Of a DNA stretch of 64,000 nucleotides, positions 8,252-16,237 are shown piece by piece. The notes under the pieces were generated by a model. That model saw nothing but the letters and a program-made list of their open reading frames with translations. It was not told where the DNA came from and did no database searches. The translations under genes were made by a program, and so were the position numbers. The stretch is from CAZUGO01 sp964619935 (lineage in GTDB: Bacteria > Planctomycetota > Phycisphaerae > UBA1845 > CAIVHJ01), in the NCBI GenBank assembly GCA_964619935.1, contig CAZUGO010000068.1:6165-70164 (forward strand), written 5' to 3'. The first letter of the stretch is position 1. Each line of letters begins with the position of its first letter.

Positions 8252-9003
8252 TACCCTGACCTCCTCACATAAAAGGAAAACGCAACTTGCCGGTCACACC
8301 GCGTGCCAACGCAGTGATTGCCGGCCCAAACGATCCGCACCCGGATGTCGTCGAATCCCTCGTCTGGATTCGCGATCACATCGATGATCAGAGATGAGAC
8401 TTGGTTGCCTCGAATGACCTTGCCGGCTGATGTCGAGAGTGGACCATGCACCAACCGGCCGCACTAACTAAGCGAGCAGCAGGCCCCGGCGCGCACATAG
8501 AAAAATCAGAATTGCGCTGCCTGACCAGACGCGGCAAGCGCCGCAGCAACTTACCGGGAAATTGCCGGCCAACTTCACCGTCTTCACCAAATCCCCCGCT
8601 TCGCCCATAGCCAAGTTAGCGATCGACTCGTGGATTGTACCGCCTCCGGAGTTCCTGAAAACCGTTGGCACTGCCGCGGAACGTAAGCATAAGGGAGCCA
8701 ATAGCGGGTTGCTCTGGCAGACGATTAGTGGCCGTACCCAGCGGCAGGGTGGGATGTGCGACAACCTCAGCACCGAAAGAATCCACCACCCCCCTACAGC
8801 CCACGCGAGCGAACCAAGCCATCCGCCGCGTGACGCGTGCACGTCTGCCGGTCCGCTTCAGGGCAAAGTACGTGGGACTTCCGCAGAAGGTTGTTCCAAC
8901 AAGCGAATTCCGTTTCGCTTGCCGAATGTTCAAGCCGTTGTGCCCAATAGAATTGAAATAAGCACCGGAGCACCGGGGTCGCCTTCGACGGCGGCAACCC
9001 GAG
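8252..9003. other. Intergenic region without a convincing gene
   Basis: About 750 bases between the tiny-peptide locus and the exported dockerin gene. Leftward, a 67-codon frame (8454-8251) ends with a TAA that overlaps the ATG of the tiny peptide (TAATG), so it might be a translated leader, but it has no ribosome site and unremarkable composition. Other frames here look random, and no repeats, RNA gene or transposon remnant were recognised. Confidence 0.4.
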
Positions 9004-9032
9004 TTGCGGCCGCCACTGTCAATCGATAGAAT
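9004..9032 (+). promoter_or_regulatory. Putative sigma70-type promoter for exported dockerin protein
   Basis: TTGCGG (9004-9009), a 17-base spacer and TAGAAT (9027-9032) form a plausible promoter about 58 bases before the ATG at 9090. No experimental support. Confidence 0.4.
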
Positions 9033-9089
9033 GAACCCGTGTCCTGGAAACTGGTTGTTGGCTCGCGACCCTATCGGAGGAGTTCACCC

Positions 9090-9785
9090 ATGAGAGCACG
9101 AATCGCGACTGCGCTGGTCTGCGTTTCCGGACTGGTATTCGCCGCGGCCCCCGCTCAAGCGGGGTCGCATCTTTGGCGGATCAATGAAGTCTTCAGCAGT
9201 GCCGACGGCGTCGTCCAGTTTATCGAGATGAAGGAATGTTGTGGTGCGTCGAGCGAGATCTTCCTTGACGACAAGTGGGTCAGAAGCGATGCCACCACGA
9301 ACCAGTTCACCTTCCCGGCGAACTTGTCGGGCAACACCGCCAACCGGCACCTTCTGCTGGGGACCGCGGCCTTCGCCGCGCTGCCCGGCGCTCCGATGCC
9401 GGACTATATCATTCCGGCGAACTTCTTCGATCTGGACGCCGATACCGTCCGCTACTGGTTCTATGACCAATCACCGCTGACCTTCAGTAGCGGGCAATTA
9501 CCACTGGACGGTGAACGGTCTCTGAATGACGCGGGGCTGCCGGCCAACAACACGGTGGTGGCCCTCAATTCGCCGACCAACTACGCCGGCGAGTCCGGCC
9601 AGGTTCAAGTCAACCCGCCATGCGACACCGACCTCAATACCGACGGCAGCACCGACGCCGCGGACCTGGCCCTGATGCTGGGTGCCTGGGGTGCCTGCCC
9701 GGGCTGCGTTGCCGACCTCAACGCGGACGGCCAGGTGAACGCCGCCGACCTGGCCCTGCTCCTGGGCGCTTGGGGGCCCTGCTAG
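9090..9785 (+). CDS. Exported protein with two GC-type dockerin repeats
   Basis: 231 residues. ATG 9090 has GGAGGAG at 9077-9083 and opens a clear signal peptide (MRARIATALVCVSGLVFAAA, cut near AQA-GS). The mature domain (WRINEVFSSADGVVQFIEMKE) resembles lamin-tail-like exported domains in its start; I do not claim more. The C-terminus carries two dockerin-like calcium-loop repeats, DLNTDGSTDAADLALMLGAWG and DLNADGQVNAADLALLLGAWG, the last ending in Pro-Cys. This GC-type tail is typical of Phycisphaerae exported proteins and is thought to serve in cell-surface anchoring or sorting. Array A follows 140 bases downstream. Confidence 0.8.
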   Translation: MRARIATALVCVSGLVFAAAPAQAGSHLWRINEVFSSADGVVQFIEMKECCGASSEIFLDDKWVRSDATTNQFTFPANLSGNTANRHLLLGTAAFAALPGAPMPDYIIPANFFDLDADTVRYWFYDQSPLTFSSGQLPLDGERSLNDAGLPANNTVVALNSPTNYAGESGQVQVNPPCDTDLNTDGSTDAADLALMLGAWGACPGCVADLNADGQVNAADLALLLGAWGPC

Positions 9786-9925
9786 CCCGCATGCTGCCTG
9801 GAGATCCGCGAAGTTTCGGACCTGGGGTCTGAGCGGCTGCCGCCACAGGTCAGACAGGCTGTGGCAGGTGGCCCGGCGCCGACCGCCCCTGTGCCGCGAT
9901 CCCGCCCTAAGCCGCTGCGTTTCTC

Positions 9926-10057
9926 AAATGGTATCACGAGAAGTAGCAAATCAAGATACCGTTTTGTTAAAATGGTACCACCGTTTTGATCAAATGAAGA
10001 TACCGTTTTGTATAAATGGTGATACCGTTTGACTGAAATGGTGGTACCATTTTGGTC
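9926..10057 (+). repeat. Array A: six 22-bp dyad units
   Basis: Exactly six 22-bp units: 9926-9947, 9948-9969, 9970-9991, 9992-10013, 10014-10035 and 10036-10057. The typical unit is AAATGGTGGTACCATTTT plus four variable bases; AAATGGT and ACCATTT (or ACCGTTT) are 7-bp inverted arms around a 3-base centre (GGT or GAT, ACC in unit 3). Unit 1 departs from the dyad pattern on its right side. Period 22 is not a multiple of three, so it is not coding. The array lies in AT-rich sequence between two convergent genes. Ten bases after it comes a GC-rich box, GGGCTTGGGGGTCGGG (10068-10083). Array B at 57399 matches it unit for unit. No known repeat class was recognised; the rest of the 392-base gap (9786-10177) holds nothing else. 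Confidence 0.85.
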
Positions 10058-10177
10058 AAAGACCGGCGGGCTTGGGGGTCGGGAAGCCGCCTGGGCCCGG
10101 CGGTCCCCGATTGGGGACGGGACGCGCTTGGCTAGTCTGCTGGCTCGATCGACCTGAGGCGCGGCCGGTCATCGGGC

Positions 10178-10804
10178 TCAGCGCTGCGGGCGCTGGACCG
10201 CCGCAGGTTGAGTCGCCTGGGGGGTTGCTTCACACTTCACACAGGGGATGCCGCTGAGCAGCGCCAGGGCGCAGAATTCGCAACGGTCGGCAATCTCGAC
10301 GGCACGCAGCAGACGCTGGTACTCCACTCGGGCGGCGTCATAATCCGCCCGGTCGGTGTAGGTCACCGGGCCGATCCGGCCGATGGCGCACCGCTCGCAC
10401 CATCCGGCAGTGGCCGCCGCCTGACGGCAGGCCTCGCAGGAGAGGCCAGCGGGAGCCTGCACCTGCCCTCGCCCCAGGCAATAGGTCAACCGTGAAAAAT
10501 AGAGGCGCTTCTGGACAAAGCCCCAGCGACATCGTGGGCAATAGCCGTCATTGCGCAGGGCTTCCTGGCACCCGGCACACTGGAGCGACGCGGGCTGGAT
10601 GTCGTGGCCGTGGGCATCGAGGTAATCGAACAGCAGCCAGGACTTGATCGTCACGCCCCCGACGTAGCCGACGGCGCACCTCCGGCACCAGCCGTTGATC
10701 AGCCGCGCTTTGGCACAGCGACAGGGCTCGCGTAACGCCGTCGGCGGAAAACCCGCCGGAGGAAGCGCCGGCACCAGCAGCAGAATCAGGCTCCAGATCA
10801 TCAT
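10178..10804 (-). CDS. Exported or anchored multi-zinc-ribbon protein
   Basis: 208 residues. A hydrophobic N-terminus (MMIWSLILLLVPALPPA) looks like a signal peptide or anchor. The rest has repeated Cys pairs: CRCAKARLINGWCRRC, CAGCQEALRNDGYCPRC, CEACRQAAATAGWCERC, then CEFCALALLSGIPCVKC. Each has two closely spaced Cys, about ten residues, then C-x-x-C, as in a zinc ribbon, and the first three are followed by an aromatic-containing stretch. Four tandem ribbons after a signal sequence is unusual. Zinc binding is inferred from spacing; the role is unknown. Confidence 0.6.
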   Translation of the reverse strand: MMIWSLILLLVPALPPAGFPPTALREPCRCAKARLINGWCRRCAVGYVGGVTIKSWLLFDYLDAHGHDIQPASLQCAGCQEALRNDGYCPRCRWGFVQKRLYFSRLTYCLGRGQVQAPAGLSCEACRQAAATAGWCERCAIGRIGPVTYTDRADYDAARVEYQRLLRAVEIADRCEFCALALLSGIPCVKCEATPQATQPAAVQRPQR

Positions 10805-10941
10805 CGCACACCAAACCAGCCGGCCGCAGCCCCGGCTTCAGTGAAATCCTACTCCCAGGATAGCCGGAACAGCGCTTGGGTTGAACCCGGTGCGATCGGC
10901 ACGCCGTAATCAGTTCCGGAGTCGGGCGCGCCGGGCGCCCG

Positions 10942-11328
10942 TCAGACACCAGCGACCTGGTGCCCGGCGAGGCGTAGCGCCCGGCAGGCGGCCCTGAGGC
11001 GGGCCTGCTTGATCAGCAGGTAATCGGTGTCGAAGGTGGAGACCACGAAAATGCTGATTCCCGCCGCTGCCAGCGGGTTCGCCAGGGCTGCCAGCACTCC
11101 GGTCATGCCAAAGTCCAACGGGCCACCGACGCGCAGGACCCGCCAATCGCCCTCGCGCTGGACTTCGGTCGGTACCTGCTGCTGCGGGCAGACGACCGAT
11201 AACGCTTCGGGGGTGCGGGTCAGGGACAGGAAGGCCCCGCGGGCCCATTCGGGGGTCTGGCAGTCGGCCGGCAGGCGGCAGACCGAATAGAGGTCGGGCA
11301 GCACCACGATGTCCAAAGCGAGCGGCAT
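10942..11328 (-). CDS. ACT-domain protein (CASTOR-like)
   Basis: 128 residues starting MPLALDIVVLPDLYSVCRL. The first half has GAFLSLTRTPEALSVVCPQ and the second WRVLRVGGPLDFGMTGVLAALANPLAAAGISIFVVSTFDTDYLLI. This is the pattern of the small two-lobed ACT proteins related to CASTOR amino-acid sensors: a small ligand-binding protein, probably for an amino acid. The frame is open to 11367, but ATG 11328 begins the conserved sequence. A HicB-like small gene lies 51 bases upstream on the same strand. Confidence 0.7.
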   Translation of the reverse strand: MPLALDIVVLPDLYSVCRLPADCQTPEWARGAFLSLTRTPEALSVVCPQQQVPTEVQREGDWRVLRVGGPLDFGMTGVLAALANPLAAAGISIFVVSTFDTDYLLIKQARLRAACRALRLAGHQVAGV

Positions 11329-11379
11329 ACGGCCAATGGTATACCCGCTTGGCGGCGGCGATGCCACGGCGGGGCCCGC

Positions 11380-11592
11380 TCAGGTGGAGGCGAACTGCTG
11401 GGCAGCCTCCTTGGCGGCCTGCACCAGAGCTTCTTCGAAGGTGTCGCAAAGCAGCGTGGAGGTCGGCGGTTCGACACACTGGGCCTGCCAGCGGCCGCCA
11501 CGATAAAGAACCTGCACGGTTATCGGGACGCGAGCGTTCAACTCGGCGCTGCCGTCCTCCACTTCCAGTTTCATCTCGATCCGGAATTCCAT
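11380..11592 (-). CDS. Small HicB-like protein, unassigned
   Basis: 70 residues, MEFRIEMKLEVEDGSAELNA at the start and GGRWQAQCVEPP ... CDTFEEALVQAAKEAAQQF at the end. The second half resembles the HicB antitoxin fold (a short strand with a W/Y-x-A core followed by T-x-x-EAL-x-x-A). No HicA toxin gene or DNA-binding tail is present, so it is more likely a solitary HicB-fold protein than part of a toxin-antitoxin pair. ATG 11592 was chosen over an upstream start at 11679. Confidence 0.5.
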   Translation of the reverse strand: MEFRIEMKLEVEDGSAELNARVPITVQVLYRGGRWQAQCVEPPTSTLLCDTFEEALVQAAKEAAQQFAST

Positions 11593-11805
11593 CGGGGCCC
11601 TCCCAAGGCAGCGTCCGGCGGCCGGTGAGCGTCGTGGCACTCTGTCCGATAGTGTGCCGACCCTGCTCGACCGCAACATCCCGAAATATGGGTTTCAAAA
11701 CCCGTGCCGCCAAACGAAATCTGAAATCACCGCTGGATCTGACCGACCTCTATGGGGATCGATGCCCGGAGCACGGGTCCCCTCGGGCCCTGCGTTGAGC
11801 GAATC

Positions 11806-12888
11806 ATGAGACTCTGGTCTGTCATTTGTGGATGGTTTGGATTCGGACCCGGCGCCCAACGTCCGGTGCTGCCGGACGCTGCCGCGCTGGCGTCAGCCGG
11901 CGATGATGAGGACCAAGCCTGGGACGCGTCGAGAGAGCATCACGCCACCAACGCCGTCCCCGAGGACCCCGGCGTGTTCGCCCCGGAGGAGGCCTGGTGG
12001 CGCTGCGGGCCGCATGCTGTCCACGAATCGTCGCGTCTTGTGCTCCAGGACGCGGCGGACCAGAGTCTCTTCAATGAACTCAAGGCGTTCGTCGAGGACC
12101 CCAAGATCGAATTGCCGCACTTGCCGCACATCCCGCAGCGGGTGTTGACTCTGCTGCGGCAGAGCCACGTCAATTATCCGGCCATCGCCGCGGTGGTGTC
12201 TCAGGATCAAACGCTGTCCGCCGGGGTCTTGAGCATGGCCAACACCGCCGCCTACGGCCAGGCGATCAGCAACCTGGAGGTGGCGCTCAGCCGCCTGGGC
12301 ATGCGCAACATCCAAAGCCTGATGCTCAAGGAATCGGTCAAGGCTATCACCATCCGAAGAACCAGTGGCGGGCGCTCGATCGCCGAGCGGTTGTGGCAGA
12401 AGTCGGTGGCCTCGGCGGTGACCATGGAGCAATTGGCCCGGGGCTGCGGCATTCAGCCCGATGAGGCCTTCGTGGCCGGGTTGCTCCACGACATCGGTGA
12501 GATGGTGCTGTTGCGACTAGCGTTCGACTACCAGCGGATCACGCAGCAGAAGGTTCCACAGCAAGTGCTGGAGTACCTCTGGCAGGAGGCCCATGAGCCG
12601 ATGGGCGGCACGCTGGCCAGGCACTGGAACCTGCCCGAGACCTTGCAACAGCTCCTGGGCAATCACCACGGCCCGGTGGCCTCCGACGACCCCTTTCGGG
12701 CGCACAAGCTCCTGCTGCAAATCAGCGACATGCTGGCCGGCTTGATGGGCTATGGATCACCGCCGAAGGTCGACCTTCTGGGCAGCCCAGCCGCCCGGGC
12801 GCTGCAGTTCGGCAGCATTCCGGACCACTTCACGATGCTCGAGGACCTGCCAGAACGCGTCCAGCGCGAGCTCAACCTCCCGATCTGA
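11806..12888 (+). CDS. HDOD-domain signalling protein
   Basis: 360 residues. After an acidic N-terminal region of about 100 residues comes an HDOD domain (LPHIPQRVLTLLRQ ... VVSQDQTLSAGVLSMANTAAYG ... SRLGMRNIQSLML), then AFVAGLLHDIGEMVLLRL with the HD pair kept and AHEPMGGTLARHWNLPETL. HDOD proteins are regulatory relatives of HD hydrolases that act in signalling, stress and cell-cycle control. The domain order and motifs are clear, the pathway is not. ATG 11806 was preferred to 11752 because the conserved protein needs no more N-terminal sequence; the ribosome site is weak either way. It converges on the epimerase gene. Confidence 0.8.
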   Translation: MRLWSVICGWFGFGPGAQRPVLPDAAALASAGDDEDQAWDASREHHATNAVPEDPGVFAPEEAWWRCGPHAVHESSRLVLQDAADQSLFNELKAFVEDPKIELPHLPHIPQRVLTLLRQSHVNYPAIAAVVSQDQTLSAGVLSMANTAAYGQAISNLEVALSRLGMRNIQSLMLKESVKAITIRRTSGGRSIAERLWQKSVASAVTMEQLARGCGIQPDEAFVAGLLHDIGEMVLLRLAFDYQRITQQKVPQQVLEYLWQEAHEPMGGTLARHWNLPETLQQLLGNHHGPVASDDPFRAHKLLLQISDMLAGLMGYGSPPKVDLLGSPAARALQFGSIPDHFTMLEDLPERVQRELNLPI

Positions 12889-12897
12889 TCCGTTCGA

Positions 12898-13830
12898 TCA
12901 CGCGGTCAGCATGCCGGCCTGCCGCTGCCAGGCAATGGCTTGGGGCAGCCCGCCGCTCAGCGGGGTGGTCGGTTCGTAGCCCAGCACATCCCGGGCCGTG
13001 GAGATGTCGGCCACGTAGCGGCTGATCTCCCCGGGACGGGTCGGTTCGAAGGTGGCCTTGGGCGTCTTCCCCAGGCACATGCCGATCATGTTCACCAGGT
13101 CGAGCAGGGAATTGCCCTGGCCGTACGCCAGATTGACCAGCTCGGCCTTGACCTTGCCCGTGACCAGGGCATCGAGCCCCTTGACCACGCCCTGAACGCA
13201 ATCGTCCACGTACGTGAAGTCCAGGATCTTGTCCTTGCCGTAAACCACGATGGGGTGGTCGTGGGCAATCTTCTGAATGAACAGTGGAATGACCCGTTCC
13301 ATGCGCTCGGCGTCGCAATCGTAACGGCCGTAAACGTTGGAGAAGCGGAACACCAGGTACGGCACCCGGTAGCACTGGTGGTAGGAGTAGATCAATGCTT
13401 CGCCGGCGATCTTGGTGGCACTGTACGGTGATTCGGCGACCACGAAATCGGCCTCATGCTCGTCGGTGATCCACCGATGAATGTCGCCGTAGACCTCGCG
13501 CGAGCTGCCGAACACCAGCGGCGTGTTGCTCCGGCGGCAATACTCCAGGGCGTTGAACAACATCGTCAGGTTGTCCATTGCCCGGTGGGGATGTTCAACC
13601 AGCTCGAACACCTTGGCGTAGGCCGCCAGGTGCAACACCACGTCGAAGTGCTGCTGGCCGCCGATTTCCTGCGGGTTGCACTGGGTCAGGTCCATCAGGG
13701 TGGTCGGGATCTGATCGGTCCAGGTGTTCTTGCGATAGTCAATCCCGTGAACACGGTCGCCTCGTTTCTGGAGGGCCAACCCGACGTTGGTGCCGATCTG
13801 GCCACTTGAACCTGTAATTAAGACATTCAT
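12898..13830 (-). CDS. NAD-dependent sugar epimerase/dehydratase (extended SDR)
   Basis: 310 residues with the Rossmann loop GSSGQIG near residue 7, the catalytic SSREVYG stretch and YSATK (Tyr-x-x-x-Lys), then FRFSNVYGRYD and DFTYVDDCVQGV, all typical of UDP-sugar 4-epimerases and relatives. The substrate cannot be read from sequence. It sits 30 bases after gmhA in the same leftward unit as hldE, where an ADP-heptose 6-epimerase (HldD) would be expected, yet it looks like the UDP-glucose epimerase branch rather than typical HldD. It may make a modified heptose or another surface sugar. Confidence 0.75.
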   Translation of the reverse strand: MNVLITGSSGQIGTNVGLALQKRGDRVHGIDYRKNTWTDQIPTTLMDLTQCNPQEIGGQQHFDVVLHLAAYAKVFELVEHPHRAMDNLTMLFNALEYCRRSNTPLVFGSSREVYGDIHRWITDEHEADFVVAESPYSATKIAGEALIYSYHQCYRVPYLVFRFSNVYGRYDCDAERMERVIPLFIQKIAHDHPIVVYGKDKILDFTYVDDCVQGVVKGLDALVTGKVKAELVNLAYGQGNSLLDLVNMIGMCLGKTPKATFEPTRPGEISRYVADISTARDVLGYEPTTPLSGGLPQAIAWQRQAGMLTA

Positions 13831-13860
13831 TCAATGCATCCCTGTGGACGGACGGCCGGT

Positions 13861-14427
13861 TTATTCCACGAAGGCCTGCTCGATCCGCCCGCAAACCATG
13901 TGATACGCCAGTTGATGAACTTCCTGTACGCGGTCGCTGTCGCGGTGCTCGGCGACCAGGCAGACGTCGCTGAGATCCCGCAGAATCGCCCCGCCCAGTC
14001 CAGTGAAGCCGACGATGCTGGCGTCCTGCCGCCGGGCCTGCCGCACCGCCTTGATGACGTTCGGAGAACTGCCCGAAACGCTCAGCGCCCATAACACGTC
14101 GCCGGGCTGGACCAAGGCTTCGACCGGCCGACGAAAGACCTCCTCATAACCGAAATCATTGCCGATGGCGGTCAAGGCCGAGGTATCGGTGGTCAGCGCC
14201 ACTGCCGGCAGCGGCCGCCGGTTGCTGTGATTGAAGCGTCCGACCAGTTCGGCAGCGATGTGCTGAGCGTCGGCGGCACTGCCGCCATTGCCGATCAAGT
14301 ATAGCCGCCGCCCGCCCCGGAATGCGCCGACAATCAGGTCAACAATGCGGTCCAGGACCGGCTCGGCCTGCCGCAGGGCGGCTGCGGCCTGAAGATGCGC
14401 GTCGATCTGTTCGGCAGTAGTTCGCAT
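13861..14427 (-). CDS. gmhA: Sedoheptulose-7-phosphate isomerase
   Basis: 188 residues, usual length. The SIS-domain signature is intact: LYLIGNGGSAADAQHIAAEL (substrate and zinc site), RFNHSNRRPLPAVALTTDTS, GNDFGYEEVF, ALSVSGSSPNV and a C-terminal HQLAYHMVCGRIE. The enzyme converts sedoheptulose 7-phosphate to D-glycero-D-manno-heptose 7-phosphate, the first step toward ADP-heptose for lipopolysaccharide core or S-layer glycans. hldE, the next enzyme of the route, lies 169 bases upstream on the same strand. The frame runs up to 14622, but ATG 14427 matches the family start. Confidence 0.88.
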   Translation of the reverse strand: MRTTAEQIDAHLQAAAALRQAEPVLDRIVDLIVGAFRGGRRLYLIGNGGSAADAQHIAAELVGRFNHSNRRPLPAVALTTDTSALTAIGNDFGYEEVFRRPVEALVQPGDVLWALSVSGSSPNVIKAVRQARRQDASIVGFTGLGGAILRDLSDVCLVAEHRDSDRVQEVHQLAYHMVCGRIEQAFVE

Positions 14428-14596
14428 GGCGCCAAGGCACGGCTCATCAGGGTTCGCGGCCCCGGACCTACGGGACCATCGACGCACTATAACGGAGTCA
14501 CCCGCTCGCGGTCCAATTCGCGCGGTCACCGTAGCGCGGGCTGCCGCGGACTTGGCACCGTTCCACTGGGACTGATTGAGGGCCACGGCGGCGGGC

Positions 14597-16102
14597 TCAA
14601 GTGCGTGCCGGTCTGGCATCAACGGTGGCGGCGATGCGCTCGATCAGCGCCGTGGTGCTGTGCCCTTCGCTCAGCGGCAGGAGCTCGACCCGACCGCCGT
14701 AGGCTTCCACGAACGCCCGGCCCACCACGCCCTTGTCGGCCCAGTCGGCACCTTTGATCAGGACGTCGGGCTTGAGGGCCTGAATCAGGTTGTCGGGCGT
14801 ATCGTCGTCGAACAGCACGACATAGTCGACCGCTTCCAGGGCGGCCAGCACGGCCGCCCGGTTCTCCTGGGTGTTGATGGGCCGGCTTGGCCCCTTGCGT
14901 TGCCGCCGCACCGACGCGTCCGTATTCAGGCCGACCACCAGCACGTCGGCGCGTTCGCCCGCCTGCTGCAGATAGTCTACGTGACCGCGGTGCAGCAGGT
15001 CGAAGCAGCCGTTGGTAAAGGCCACGGTCTCACCGCGATCGCGGCGGAGCTGGAGTTCGCTGACCACATCATCGACCCTGCGGAGCTTGCCGATCCGGCG
15101 GTGGTGCTCGATGCGCAGGTCGGCCAGGACCTCTTGCTTGGTAATGGGCACGCAACCGAAACGCTCCACCTCCAATCCGCCGGCGACATTGGCAAGTTGC
15201 ACTGCCTGGTGAAGGTCGGCCCCGGCAGCCAGGGCGGAGGCCAGCATCGACAGGACGGCGTCGCCGGCGCCGGTGTTGTCGTACACCGACCGCGGCCGAG
15301 TAGCGATCCGCTCCACGGCGCCGTCGGCGCGGGCCAGGATGGCACCATCACGATCGACGGTCACCACCATGGCCTCTAGTTGCAACTGGCGGGCGAGGTC
15401 GGCGGCCGCCCGGCCCATGGCATCCAGATCGTCAAAGCGGCGCTGCAAGGCCGCCGACAGCTCCATGCGATTGGGCGTCAGCAACGTGACCCCGCGATAG
15501 CGCTCGAAATCATGGATGGCGGCCGGATCGACCAGGACCGGCGTATTGCCGCGGCGCGCGGCGGCGACCACCGCTGCGATCACCGCCCGGCCCAGCAACC
15601 CCTTGTTGTAATCCTCCAAGCAAATCACGTCGACATCCGCCATGAGGTCGGTCATGTGGCGCAGCAGGTCCTGCACCACGGCGTCGGGAAGGGCGTGCGT
15701 GTCCTCCTGATCGAAGCGCAGCAGTTGCTGGCGGTGGCGGTGCTGGGCGAGCCCGACCAGGCGGGTCTTGGTGGTGGTCCGCCGTCCCGGGACGGTCAGG
15801 ATGCCGTCGCACGACGCTCCGGCGGCCTTCAGCAAAGCCAGCAGCCGCCTGCCCTCGGCGTCGTCGCCGACCACACCGCAGCAGCTGACTTCCAACCCCA
15901 TGGCCAGCAGGTTGGCGGCCACGCTGCCGCTGCCGCCGACACGCTCCTGCTCGTCAACGGCGCGCAGCACCGGCACTGGAGCCTCGGGGCTGATCCGCTC
16001 GGCATCGCCGTAAACGTAGCGATCCAGCATCAAGTCACCCAGCAGCAGGACCCGCTGGCCCCCCAGGCGCTCCGCCAGTTCGATCAAGTCTGCAGTGCTC
16101 AT
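14597..16102 (-). CDS. hldE: Bifunctional heptose-7-phosphate kinase / heptose-1-phosphate adenylyltransferase
   Basis: 501 residues, somewhat longer than typical HldE (about 475). The N-terminal PfkB-type kinase domain (about 1-330) has GGSGSVAANLLAMG and NTGAGDA with the catalytic Asp. The C-terminal cytidylyltransferase-like domain (about 360-500) has FTNGCFDLLHRGHVDYL (HxGH) and a PSRPINTQENRA motif. It phosphorylates heptose 7-phosphate at C1 and later adds AMP, giving ADP-heptose. It heads the leftward hldE-gmhA-epimerase group. A GmhB phosphatase needed between the two reactions is not in the window. Confidence 0.92.
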   Translation of the reverse strand: MSTADLIELAERLGGQRVLLLGDLMLDRYVYGDAERISPEAPVPVLRAVDEQERVGGSGSVAANLLAMGLEVSCCGVVGDDAEGRRLLALLKAAGASCDGILTVPGRRTTTKTRLVGLAQHRHRQQLLRFDQEDTHALPDAVVQDLLRHMTDLMADVDVICLEDYNKGLLGRAVIAAVVAAARRGNTPVLVDPAAIHDFERYRGVTLLTPNRMELSAALQRRFDDLDAMGRAAADLARQLQLEAMVVTVDRDGAILARADGAVERIATRPRSVYDNTGAGDAVLSMLASALAAGADLHQAVQLANVAGGLEVERFGCVPITKQEVLADLRIEHHRRIGKLRRVDDVVSELQLRRDRGETVAFTNGCFDLLHRGHVDYLQQAGERADVLVVGLNTDASVRRQRKGPSRPINTQENRAAVLAALEAVDYVVLFDDDTPDNLIQALKPDVLIKGADWADKGVVGRAFVEAYGGRVELLPLSEGHSTTALIERIAATVDARPART

Positions 16103-16237
16103 GTGTGCATTCCCAACCGGCCACCGACGCGCAGCGCAGCGTCAGAGCCGGCCAAATTCCGGAATTCGAGTGGACCGATCGCCTCGCCGGTTCGTAATAT
16201 TACGGACTACCGTCCCAGAACTCCAGCGGAGAATCTC

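Noticed and set aside
8468..8842. Minus-strand frame of 124 codons
   Set aside because: Composition looks random, no ribosome site, no family features.
9926..10057. CRISPR array
   Set aside because: Units are 22 bp with only four variable bases, no spacers of normal size and no cas genes.
11380..11592. HicAB toxin-antitoxin system
   Set aside because: Only a HicB-like fold is suggested; no HicA-like gene is adjacent.
15380..16237. N-terminal extension of the His-rich membrane protein across hldE
   Set aside because: This part is antisense to hldE; ATG 16238 starts the plausible protein.
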